A DNA stretch of 18,606 nucleotides, taken from contig CAJUJB010000048.1 of NCBI GenBank assembly GCA_910586595.1, forward strand, positions 4,805 through 23,410, given 5' to 3'. Source of the stretch: an uncultured Muribaculaceae bacterium (GTDB lineage: Bacteria; Bacteroidota; Bacteroidia; Bacteroidales; Muribaculaceae). The notes beneath the pieces were generated by a model. That model saw nothing but the letters and a program-made list of their open reading frames with translations, ran no database searches and had not been told where the DNA came from. This document shows positions 1-7,211 of the stretch, piece by piece (the first letter of the stretch is position 1; every line of letters starts with the position of its first letter). The translations under genes were made by a program, and so were the position numbers.

Positions 1-490
1 GGCACTCGGCTTTTACGCCCGACTCGGCTGTTACGGTTATGATGGCCTCACCGGGCGCTATGCCCAAAACGAAGCCTTCCTCAGTAACGGTTGCGACGTC
101 GGTGTCGGAGCTTGACCATGTTACTGCCGTCGCGGTCGCGTCGTCGGGTTGATAGTAATATTCCAACCGGTAAGGGGGATTCATGCCTACGGGCATTGAT
201 ATTTCCTCAGGGGTAATTCCAATCCAGCTTATCTCAACGGGGTAGACCGTCACATGGCACTCGGCTTTTACGCCCGACTCGGCTGTTACGGTTATGATGG
301 CCTCACCGGGAGCTATGCCCGAAACGAACCCCTCATTATCAACGTAAGCTACGCTTGTGTCGGAGCTTGACCATGTGACTGCCGTCGCGGTCGCGTCGCT
401 GGGTTGATAGGAATATTCCAACCGGCAAGGGGGATTCATGCCTACCGGCATTGAGACTTCCTCAGGGGTGATTCCAATCCAGCTGATAGA
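1..490 (-). repeat. Tandem 255-bp direct repeat encoding Big2 domains
   Basis: The block beginning at 1 recurs at 256, so the period is 255 bp, exactly 85 codons. The second copy is followed to about 490. Positions 1-60 and 256-315 differ at a single base. A patch around 66-105 (and its counterpart about 321-360) diverges more, while flanking stretches stay nearly identical. This is coding sequence for tandem Ig-like domains. The window edge falls on a unit boundary, so more copies may follow outside. Confidence 0.9.
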
Positions 491-985
491 CTTAAGTGGC
501 TGGATTTGAAGAGAGGGGCCGATATTGGGCTCGAACTCCACATCTCCGGTGGTGACAAGCAATGCCGAATAGATTCCTATCGTTTCCCAGTTATCGCTCC
601 CACTCAGTGTTAGCTTGATGTGGAGCAGGTCGCCGTCCTTGCCTGTAAGCGGAGTATTGTTTGTGGAAAATGCTCCGATGGTAAACGTGCCATTGTCATT
701 ATTCACTGAGCTGACCAACTGATAGCTGTCGTCGGCTCGAGACGATAGCCAGCAATCAGCTAAATCGAACCAGCCCCGATTTACGCACACCTGGAAGCCA
801 TGGATTGGTTGCGAGTTTTCGAGTGCTATCGCAATATTGACCTCGAAACCATATTCGGGATTATATGTGCCGGTATTTACTTTGATTACGTCCGGATTGA
901 AATAAATTCGGTCGGCGCTGGCTGCCATTGTGGCCATTAGCATCAAAATAAGCAGCCCGCACCGCTGTAATATTGATTTATTCAT
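1..985 (-). CDS. Secreted cohesin-like / tandem Big2 (bacterial Ig-like) protein, C-terminus beyond the window
   Basis: An open frame runs from an ATG at 985 to the left edge without a stop, so at least 328 residues are present and the C-terminus is missing. Residues 1-23 form a signal peptide (MNKS, then a hydrophobic stretch ending in MAASA before DRIYF). Residues about 25-160 are a beta-rich module resembling a cohesin or carbohydrate-binding fold (GFEVNIAIALENS, then FTIGAFSTNNTPL and LLHIKLTLSG). By eye it aligns with the cohesin-like module of the upstream neighbour. Residues 167-251 and 252 onward are two nearly identical 85-residue Big2 domains (ITPEEVSMPVGMNPP, WSSSDTSVA, GIAPGEAIITVTAESG). 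The ATG lies only 11 bases after the stop of the upstream LRR gene, so the two are probably co-transcribed. The protein is likely exported and surface-attached; its ligand is unknown. The family call is by pattern only. Confidence 0.85.
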   Translation of the reverse strand, partial: MNKSILQRCGLLILMLMATMAASADRIYFNPDVIKVNTGTYNPEYGFEVNIAIALENSQPIHGFQVCVNRGWFDLADCWLSSRADDSYQLVSSVNNDNGTFTIGAFSTNNTPLTGKDGDLLHIKLTLSGSDNWETIGIYSALLVTTGDVEFEPNIGPSLQIQPLKSISWIGITPEEVSMPVGMNPPCRLEYSYQPSDATATAVTWSSSDTSVAYVDNEGFVSGIAPGEAIITVTAESGVKAECHVTVYPVEISWIGITPEEISMPVGMNPPYRLEYYYQPDDATATAVTWSSSDTDVATVTEEGFVLGIAPGEAIITVTAESGVKAEC

Positions 986-996
986 TGTAGCGCAAT

Positions 997-3900
997 TTAT
1001 TTGATGATTACTTTTTCAACCGCGTTGCCTGCAGCAACTATGTAGAAGCCTGGGGCGAGGGGCTGTCTCTCGCAATCGGACGCGGCGGTAAATTCTGCAA
1101 CGGCCACACCTGCCGCCGAGTAGATTCTCACCGTCTTTCCGGCTGCCTGGCTCACCACCAACTCACGGCCCTCAACGGCTATGTGTGCCTGGGCCTCTGT
1201 GCCGGGTATAGTCTCTACGCCCGAGAAGCTGTCGTCGTGGCTCACTGCCGCAGGCAGATAGTATTCTTTGGCAGCCGAGTCGGAGGCGATGATGTTGGCT
1301 ATGGTCAGGCTGCCCGGAGTGTAAGCCTCTTCAGCCTTCACTATAAGCCTGAGCACGGCCTCGTCGGATGCCGCGAAAGTATTGTTGCTGAAGTTGAAGA
1401 GGGCCACGCGCACTGCCGCTGCATCGCAGGCTGAGTGCATCAGCGAGTGGCTGGTCTGCGAGCGCTTGCCTTTCTCCACGCCCACTATGGTCATGCCGGC
1501 AGGTGCGTATACATCGGCCTGAAGTGCCACATAGTCGCAGCTGTTTTTAAGGGCTACTTCTATTGCGCCGGTTTGGCCCGCTTGGAGGCTGAAGGGTGCG
1601 ATGCCAAGGCAGTCGCCATTCTGCTGTGCTTTGATATTTGCGCCGCGCTGAGCTTGCAGGCTGTCGAGCGGCTGATTGAGTATGGCTGTGATAATGCGCG
1701 ATGCGTCGCCTATGGTGATAAGCCCGTCTTCGTTCATATCGGCGGCAGTTATGTTGAAAAACTCCATCTTGTTGCCCACGGCATAGTTGGCAGTGTTGAT
1801 GGCATCGCTTACGGTGACGGCGCCGTCGAGGTTTGAGTCACCGTTCGCCTCGCTCGGGGTAAGCTTCACTATCACCCTCTTGGTCTCGGAGTAGAAGTCA
1901 CCCATTTTCATCTCTAATGTATAGGTAAACTCGCAGGGTGATGAGGGAGTATAGTATTCCCACATTTTCTGATTCACAACGATAAAGTATTCATCGCCGT
2001 CTCTTTCGAAATATTGTTGTAAGTCCTGAGTTGTACCGTCCATGCGTGTTAGAGTAATTTCGAGCTGGTCGGCATAGTCAGATAAAGGATACAATGAAGA
2101 TAAGCCTAAGCTGTGCTTGCCGACTGTCTTGGCATATATCGTATCTGGAAGGTTAAATGAGCAGTTTGGCCTGACATCTAATTTCGACCAAGCAGGATCA
2201 TTCTGGTAATAGGATTGCATGGATGGAGGAACCACAAGGAACGGAGTAAAATAACCAATACCATCCTTCCTCACCCTCGGATTGAAGTCTGTCAATGATA
2301 TACCAGCTAAATTTATGCTCGGCGGGGTAGTGGCCGTAATCACTGTGCAACATGTTCGGTTGAAATTGTCGTAGTGAATCTCTTTCACACCCTCGTTTAT
2401 GGTCATAGTGTCGCATTCCTGAATCAATAAATTAGGCACCGACTCCAGACTTCCAGGAATAGCGAGGTGGGTCAAATGATTGCATATTGGTTCCCGGGAG
2501 CCGTCTAATCCGAATGCGCCTTCTTCTATGTTTGTGAGGGTTTCGGGCAGCCTGATTTTAGAAAATGTTGTTTTCACAAACGCCTTTTCGCGTATTGTGC
2601 GTACACCATCCTCTATTATAATTTCATCTGCTTCGCAACCCGCCAGAGCTTTTGAATCTATTGTCTGGGCAGTGCCGGGAATTATCAGTTTCTCGCCCGT
2701 AACAACCGGAACGCTGTACAGAATCTTATGGTTGGCGCTCCATACCCAGCCATCCTCAATAACTGTGCCTTTCGCTGGATAATGGATTACATAGTCACTC
2801 TCTCTAAATTTTGTTAAATCCCCTTCAAAGTCGATATCCACACCGTCTGGTGTTACATATTTAACACTTCTATAAGGGTCTACATCTACCACATAGAGTT
2901 CTTTAAGCGTAGGTGGAACTACAATATATTTAACACTCTCAAAAGCGTTGGTCCATAATGTCTGCACAGACGAGGGGATTACCATCATATCCGCTTGATA
3001 CGAATAAAAGCACCCAGCACCGATGTAAGTGACATTATCTGGAAGATTGAGTTCCGGGCCAAAACAATCGAACGATCCATCGGGGATATAAGTTAAATCT
3101 CCGAGATCAAGCTCGTAGGCTGAAATTCCAGTTCCTTCAAACTGCGTTAGTTTAGGAGGTAGTTTAAAATAATCGAGTTGGCTACTATGAAATGCGTTGG
3201 GCTTAATGGTTTCGAGTTGAGAGTTCTCTCCAATCACAAGTTTCTTAATTCCGCACTCCCAAAAGGCCATCTCTCCGATTTCAATCAAACTATCGGGAAT
3301 CCGCAGCTCATTTATGAGTACGTGAACGAAATAAGCGGATCCGCTGAGTTTGGCTGCTGCGCGTGGGGCTATATATTTTATTCCTTCGGGAATATCTAAA
3401 ATGCCATTTTCGGGAGAATAAGCAACAGCGTAAAGTGTATCATCTGTGCGGAAAAGATTGTTCTCACCTCGGGTTCCCAAAGGATAGAATATTGTACGAT
3501 AGTCGCGGAGTTCAGCAGTCGGGAAATTAAAAGTTGCATAGTCGGGGCAAACAACATGCTCTATTGTAGAGGTGGTCTCAATTCCAGGGGCAGAGATTTT
3601 CAGATCCTCGAATCCGTTAATTTCAGCTCCTTCTGCTACAGGATAGACAATCACTTTTCGCAGGGCTGAGCAGCCTGTAAATGCACGGGGGCCTAAGAAA
3701 ATCATAGAGGCCGGAATATCTACCGATTCAATCTTTACGCAGTTCATAAAGGCCTCGTCGCCGATTCGCTCTACCGAGTTACCGATGGTGAGTGTGGCAA
3801 GGTTGCGGCAGTTGGCGCACACTTGCTTGCCTACATAAGTTACTGAATTGGGAATATGGAAAGACTTTAACGACGGACAGTCAGTAAAGGCATACGCGTT

Positions 3901-4302
3901 GATGGTCTCGAGGCCTTCGGCCATGTCGATGGTTTCGAGCACGGAGTTGCCATTGAAGGCATAGTCGCCTATGGTGCGCACGGTAGATGGAAGAATGATC
4001 GACTCGATAAAGTAGTTGTCGGCAAATGAGTAGGCGCCGATTTCAGTCACGGTGTAGGTGTCGGTGCCGTCGGAGACGGTGGCCGGAATGTCGAGCACTT
4101 CGTCCATGAAGTCGTTGCCCGGGTTGTCGGCTGAGCCCGCGCGCGTGCCGCAGGTCTTGGCCTCATCGTCGAGCACAGTGTAGACCACACCCTGGTAGGT
4201 GAAGTCCTGGGCCATGACTTGCGCCGGCAGTGCCAGCAGCAGGCCCATGAGCAACAGCGGCCGCAAGGCCGAGGCTGCCTGTGTAAGTGTCTTGATTGTC
4301 AT
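997..4302 (-). CDS. BspA-like leucine-rich repeat surface protein with dockerin-like, cohesin-like and type-IX-like sorting modules
   Basis: This 1101-residue protein begins at an ATG followed by a signal peptide (hydrophobic core LLLMGLLLALPA, likely cleavage after QVMA before QDF). Residues about 80-700 hold irregular BspA/LRR_5 repeats, seen as recurring TIGDYAF / ERIGDEAF / IPNSV patterns. Residues 822-875 form a dockerin-like pair of Ca-binding loops (DSNLDGAVTVSD and DMNEDGLITIGD). Residues about 898-1020 look cohesin-like. Residues 1029-1101 resemble a Por/type-A type IX secretion tail (VRIYSAAG, then APGFYIV and KVIIK). The protein is therefore probably exported and surface-anchored. 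Related BspA proteins bind host matrix or other cells, but the ligand here is unknown. It sits 44 bases after the 4347-5159 gene and 11 bases before the Big2 gene, with no terminator or -7 box in either gap, suggesting one transcript. Base composition is less GC-rich in the LRR core than at the ends. Confidence 0.92.
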   Translation of the reverse strand: MTIKTLTQAASALRPLLLMGLLLALPAQVMAQDFTYQGVVYTVLDDEAKTCGTRAGSADNPGNDFMDEVLDIPATVSDGTDTYTVTEIGAYSFADNYFIESIILPSTVRTIGDYAFNGNSVLETIDMAEGLETINAYAFTDCPSLKSFHIPNSVTYVGKQVCANCRNLATLTIGNSVERIGDEAFMNCVKIESVDIPASMIFLGPRAFTGCSALRKVIVYPVAEGAEINGFEDLKISAPGIETTSTIEHVVCPDYATFNFPTAELRDYRTIFYPLGTRGENNLFRTDDTLYAVAYSPENGILDIPEGIKYIAPRAAAKLSGSAYFVHVLINELRIPDSLIEIGEMAFWECGIKKLVIGENSQLETIKPNAFHSSQLDYFKLPPKLTQFEGTGISAYELDLGDLTYIPDGSFDCFGPELNLPDNVTYIGAGCFYSYQADMMVIPSSVQTLWTNAFESVKYIVVPPTLKELYVVDVDPYRSVKYVTPDGVDIDFEGDLTKFRESDYVIHYPAKGTVIEDGWVWSANHKILYSVPVVTGEKLIIPGTAQTIDSKALAGCEADEIIIEDGVRTIREKAFVKTTFSKIRLPETLTNIEEGAFGLDGSREPICNHLTHLAIPGSLESVPNLLIQECDTMTINEGVKEIHYDNFNRTCCTVITATTPPSINLAGISLTDFNPRVRKDGIGYFTPFLVVPPSMQSYYQNDPAWSKLDVRPNCSFNLPDTIYAKTVGKHSLGLSSLYPLSDYADQLEITLTRMDGTTQDLQQYFERDGDEYFIVVNQKMWEYYTPSSPCEFTYTLEMKMGDFYSETKRVIVKLTPSEANGDSNLDGAVTVSDAINTANYAVGNKMEFFNITAADMNEDGLITIGDASRIITAILNQPLDSLQAQRGANIKAQQNGDCLGIAPFSLQAGQTGAIEVALKNSCDYVALQADVYAPAGMTIVGVEKGKRSQTSHSLMHSACDAAAVRVALFNFSNNTFAASDEAVLRLIVKAEEAYTPGSLTIANIIASDSAAKEYYLPAAVSHDDSFSGVETIPGTEAQAHIAVEGRELVVSQAAGKTVRIYSAAGVAVAEFTAASDCERQPLAPGFYIVAAGNAVEKVIIK

Positions 4303-4346
4303 ATTGCTTGTGATAATAATGGTGTATTGTATATGGTCAATGAGCT

Positions 4347-5159
4347 TTATAGCTTGGCAAGCTCGTCTTTCATGCAGCAGAGAAAATTCTCAATCTCATA
4401 TGGCTCGAGCTGATCGCTTATCTCTTTGGGGAAACAGCGGGTGGGCGCCTTGATGAAGGCGTAGTCGTGGGGCAGATAGGCTCGCTTGAGCAGCCCCTTG
4501 CGCACAAGGTGGATAAAGCCCTCGCGCGAGCCCTGGTGGAGGTAGACATACTCGCGGGGCAGCACGCGGCGCACAGCCACCGCCTCCCAGTTGGCGCTTA
4601 TGTGGTAGCCTATGCGCAGGGCGGTGTCGTAGGTGCCAACGAGCCCGAAGCCGTCGATGGGGGCGAAGACGGGGCACTGTGGGTTGCGACCCGCAGTGGT
4701 GAGCACCCGCAGGTAGAGGTCTTCGAAGGTGGCGAACGGAAAATTGAAGTCGTCGTATCGCAGGCGCGAGGCCATGGTGAGCAAGGTTATGTTCTCGTAG
4801 TGATTGAGGTGGCTGTCTTTGAAAACCTTGCCGCCGCCATATACCTTGTCTTCAAGCTGGGCGTTGTGGCGCCCGGTGACGCAGTCGGCGAGCGAGTAGA
4901 CATTCTGCAGCGATGCCATGAAGGGGTTAGCTATGCCGCTGTGGCGGTAGTGGCGCACGAGCTGTGCAAGCTTGAGCAGGCGCCCGGGTGTGCAGGCGGG
5001 ATAGTTGCTCAGCAGGCTCGTCCAGCGTTGGCCCTTGGGGGCCGGCTCAAGGGCGAGATCCTCGGCCCGGTCGTAGTCGTAGGCCGGAGCGGTGCCGCAG
5101 CCCTGGCTGATCGGCTCAGAGGGGAGTAATGGTGGGTCGAAGCGCAGGTAGGTGTACAT
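4347..5159 (-). CDS. Unrecognised conserved-looking protein, probably cytosolic
   Basis: I do not recognise the family. The frame is open back to a GTG at 5261 (304 residues). I prefer the ATG at 5159 (270 residues, MYTYLRFD) because codons upstream of it (AGA, TGT, GCA, TCA) look unlike the GC-ending codons that follow, and the GTG has no well-spaced ribosome site. There is no signal peptide or membrane segment. Notable segments are KVYGGGKVFKDSHLNHYENI (about 105-124), DGFGLVGTYDTALRIGYHI (about 169-187) and PREYVYLHQGSREG (about 201-214). The last two recall a substrate- or DNA-binding motif, but that is a guess. The C-terminus has a CC pair (261-262). It is the first gene of the apparent unit with the LRR protein. 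It could be a real but lineage-restricted enzyme or nucleic-acid-binding protein. Confidence 0.75.
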   Translation of the reverse strand: MYTYLRFDPPLLPSEPISQGCGTAPAYDYDRAEDLALEPAPKGQRWTSLLSNYPACTPGRLLKLAQLVRHYRHSGIANPFMASLQNVYSLADCVTGRHNAQLEDKVYGGGKVFKDSHLNHYENITLLTMASRLRYDDFNFPFATFEDLYLRVLTTAGRNPQCPVFAPIDGFGLVGTYDTALRIGYHISANWEAVAVRRVLPREYVYLHQGSREGFIHLVRKGLLKRAYLPHDYAFIKAPTRCFPKEISDQLEPYEIENFLCCMKDELAKL

Positions 5160-5410
5160 GGCGCTGGGAGTGGAGGTGCCTCCGGGCTCACTCGGTGATG
5201 CATAATTGATTGGTCTACAGGAAAGAAAAAGCGTGAGAGCCGTACAATTTGCCCGTTCCACTCCTTGAGGCCCTGGAATTGCCCATCACTGTAGAACGAG
5301 CAAACGCAGAAGCCTCACGCAGAATATGCTATACGCCCACACCCGGCGCTCGCGCGTCGGGCCTGGACAGAATATACATATCCACTAAGACATCTACTGT
5401 CTGCTGCATT

Positions 5411-5453
5411 CTTGACAGTGGTTTTGAAATTTTCCAGGTTTCAAGGAGTCAAG
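5411..5453 (-). other. Two-tier stem-loop in the leader
   Basis: The outer arms CTTGAC (5411-5416) and GTCAAG (5448-5453) pair perfectly. The inner arms TTGAAA (5424-5429) and TTTCAA (5439-5444) pair perfectly and extend by two G-U pairs around a nine-base loop. The structure is visible on either strand; the minus strand is given because the neighbouring gene and -7 box read that way. Its function is unknown. Confidence 0.4.
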
Positions 5454-5509
5454 AAAGAGCGTTAAGTAAACGCTTTTCCATATGTCTTGGCAAGCCTATA
5501 GGCAAGCCG

Positions 5510-5556
5510 AAAAAAACGCAGCCCCCACCCGCATGGCCCATGACCGGGCTTCTGCA
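5510..5556 (-). terminator. Possible attenuator or terminator of a short leader transcript
   Basis: On the minus strand a GC-rich stem (arms 5547-5556 and 5518-5526, paired mainly through GGGCT/AGCCC with GC closing pairs and a small bulge) is followed by one G and seven T (5516-5510). It lies about 50 bases after a likely start site set by the -7 box at 5573-5580. It could end a transcript of about 57 nt or act as a conditional terminator for the downstream gene. The stem is imperfect, so this is tentative. Confidence 0.35.
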
Positions 5557-5572
5557 GTGCGGTCTGCAAGTG

Positions 5573-5580
5573 CAAATTTA
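5573..5580 (-). promoter_or_regulatory. Bacteroidetes-type -7 box for the leader and 4347-5159 unit
   Basis: The minus strand reads TAAATTTG, matching TAnnTTTG, preceded by an AT-rich stretch. A clear -33 TTTG at the usual spacing is not visible. Transcription would start near 5566. Confidence 0.4.
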
Positions 5581-5664
5581 GCAATTATATTTTACATAAG
5601 TGCCATGGCCGACACCAAAAAAGGGCCATAATGGTCAAAAATCAGGCCGATGGGCGCATATGAT

Positions 5665-5700
5665 AAAAAAAAGGATGAGCCAAGCGGCCCATCCTCTTTT
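5665..5700 (-). terminator. Rho-independent terminator of pgk
   Basis: On the minus strand a nine-base-pair stem (GGATGGGCC, loop GCTT, GGCTCATCC, with one G-T pair; 5673-5694) is followed by eight T (5672-5665). It begins about 30 bases after the pgk stop. The other strand also ends in TCTTTT, so it may work in both directions. Confidence 0.88.
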
Positions 5701-5724
5701 ATGGAGATAGAAATAATGTGCGTA

Positions 5725-6975
5725 TTATTTGCCTTCGATGGCAGCTACGCCGGGGAGGACTTTGCCTTCGATAGCCTCGAGCAGAGCGCCACCACCGGTA
5801 GAAACGTAAGAAACCTCGTCGGCAAGACCGAATTTGTTGACGCAGGCTACAGAGTCGCCACCGCCAACGAGCGAGAAGGCGCCGTCTTTGGTTGCTTCAA
5901 CCACAGCGTCGGCAATGGCGCGGCTGCCTGCGGTGAAGTTGTCGAACTCGAATACGCCAGCAGGGCCATTCCAGAGGATGGTCTTCGAGCCACGGATGGT
6001 GTCGGCGAAGAGCTTGCGGGTTTCGGGGCCTGCATCAAGACCTTCCCAGCCTTCGGGGATGTCCATCACTGAGCATACCTGGGTGTGGGCGTCGTTGCTG
6101 AATGCGTCGCCGGCAACACAGTCGGTGCCGAGCACGAGGTTCACGCCTTTGGCTTTGGCCTTGGCCATGATGTCGAGGGCGAGCTGGAGCTTGTCGTTCT
6201 CGCAGATCGATGTGCCTACGTTGCCGCCCTGGGCTTTGGCGAAGGTGTAGGTCATGCCACCGCAGAGGATGAGGTTGTCAACCTTGTCCATGAGGTTCTC
6301 GATAATACCGATTTTGGTAGAAACTTTCGAGCCACCCATGATGGCGGTGAAGGGGCGCTTGATGTCTTTGAGGATGTTGTCGACGGCTTTAACCTCTTTC
6401 TCCATGAGGTAGCCGAGCATCTTGTGGTCGGCGTCGAAGTAGTCGGCAACGACAGCGGTCGAAGCGTGACGGCGGTGAGCTGTGCCGAATGCGTCGTTTA
6501 CATATACGTCGGCGTACGAAGCGAGAGTCTTTGCAAATTCTTTCTGACGCTCTTTCATTTCTTTCTTGGCGGCGTCGTAGTTGGGGTCTTCTTTGTCGAT
6601 GCCTACGGGCTTGCCTTCTTCCTCAGGATAGAAACGGAGGTTTTCGAGCAGGAGAACCTGACCGGGCTTGAGGGCTGCGGCCATGTCGCCTGCAGCGGCG
6701 CAGTCGGGGGCGAACTGCACGTCGGTGCCAAGAGCTGCGGCAACGGCGTCTTTAATCTGGCTGAGCGAGAACTTGGGGTTTACTTTGCCTTTGGGTTTGC
6801 CCATGTGGCTCATGATGATGAGCGAGCCGCCGTCGGCGAGGATTTTTTTGAGGGTGGGGAGGGCACCGCGGATGCGGGTGTCATCGGTTATGTTGCCGTT
6901 TTCGTCGAGGGGTACGTTGAAGTCCACACGTACGATGGCTTTCTTGTCTTTGAAGTTGAAGTTGTCGATTGTCAT
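5725..6975 (-). CDS. pgk: Phosphoglycerate kinase
   Basis: Full-length (416 residues) cytosolic glycolytic enzyme that transfers a phosphate from 1,3-bisphosphoglycerate to ADP, giving 3-phosphoglycerate and ATP. Family landmarks are intact: RVDFNVPL (16-23) with substrate residues D18 and N20, DTRIR (32-36), HMGKP (57-61) in place of the more common HxGRP, a GGSKVSTKIG hinge-region motif, the LWNGPAGVFEF segment, the nucleotide-binding GGGDS (371-375), and STGGGA near the C-terminus. The ATG at 6975 gives the expected N-terminus. It has its own -7 box and a strong terminator, so it is probably monocistronic, as is common for a housekeeping gene. Nothing looks truncated. Long open frames on the opposite strand are composition shadows. 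Confidence 0.98.
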   Translation of the reverse strand: MTIDNFNFKDKKAIVRVDFNVPLDENGNITDDTRIRGALPTLKKILADGGSLIIMSHMGKPKGKVNPKFSLSQIKDAVAAALGTDVQFAPDCAAAGDMAAALKPGQVLLLENLRFYPEEEGKPVGIDKEDPNYDAAKKEMKERQKEFAKTLASYADVYVNDAFGTAHRRHASTAVVADYFDADHKMLGYLMEKEVKAVDNILKDIKRPFTAIMGGSKVSTKIGIIENLMDKVDNLILCGGMTYTFAKAQGGNVGTSICENDKLQLALDIMAKAKAKGVNLVLGTDCVAGDAFSNDAHTQVCSVMDIPEGWEGLDAGPETRKLFADTIRGSKTILWNGPAGVFEFDNFTAGSRAIADAVVEATKDGAFSLVGGGDSVACVNKFGLADEVSYVSTGGGALLEAIEGKVLPGVAAIEGK

Positions 6976-7034
6976 TTTTCTATATCGAAATTTGTGTTAG
7001 TTAGCGAGGTAGGGGCACGCGGCCTATTCCGCTG

Positions 7035-7042
7035 CAAATTTA
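7035..7042 (-). promoter_or_regulatory. -7 box of the pgk promoter
   Basis: The minus strand reads TAAATTTG, matching TAnnTTTG, preceded by a strongly AT-rich stretch. A TTTG lies only 12 bases upstream, shorter than the usual 19-21, so the -33 element is uncertain. The implied 5' leader is about 60 bases. Confidence 0.55.
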
Positions 7043-7104
7043 ATAAAATATTTTCAAATGCCGCTCCGCGCGCATCAAAAAAAGAAGCTTGCAGTGTAGA
7101 CAAC

Positions 7105-7142
7105 AAAAGGCGGGGCGCCGATGTTCAGCTCGGCGCCCCGCC
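7105..7142 (-). terminator. Rho-independent terminator of the small LRR gene
   Basis: A perfect 13-base-pair GC-rich stem (arms 7109-7121 and 7130-7142, eight-base loop) is followed on the minus strand by TTTTGTTGT. It lies about 70 bases after the stop at 7212 and separates this gene from pgk. Confidence 0.88.
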
Positions 7143-7211
7143 AGGGGAAGTTATTCAGATCGTATTATCGCATTGTCGATAAGGAATGTTCAGGTGCGTA
7201 TGGTCAGATTA

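Larger units (their letters stand above)
5160..5664. other. Gene-free, structured upstream region of the 4347-5159 gene
   Basis: About 500 bases with no convincing gene. Short open frames here lack coding character. Read on the minus strand it contains, in order: a -7 box (5573-5580), a GC hairpin followed by seven T (5510-5556), a direct repeat GGCAAGCC at 5489-5496 and 5501-5508 separated by TATA, a small hairpin with AGCGTT/AACGCT arms (5458-5474), and a two-tier hairpin (5411-5453). This is most simply a long 5' leader or a small RNA locus. No named riboswitch was recognised. Confidence 0.5.

Noticed and set aside
4467..5129. 220-codon open frame on the plus strand opposite the unrecognised gene
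   Set aside because: I considered that this strand might be the real gene, but it is Val/Ala/Gly-rich with no blocks of mixed, structured sequence, while the minus frame has varied residues and fits the unit with its downstream neighbour. Homology would settle it.
5249..5581. 110-codon open frame on the plus strand in the leader region
   Set aside because: Irregular codon use, spans hairpins and the opposite-strand -7 box, and no domain is seen.
6085..7182. 365-codon open frame on the plus strand across pgk
   Set aside because: It is antisense to an unmistakable pgk, has low-complexity Val/Glu/Gly-rich content and no recognisable domain; the lack of stops follows from pgk codon use.
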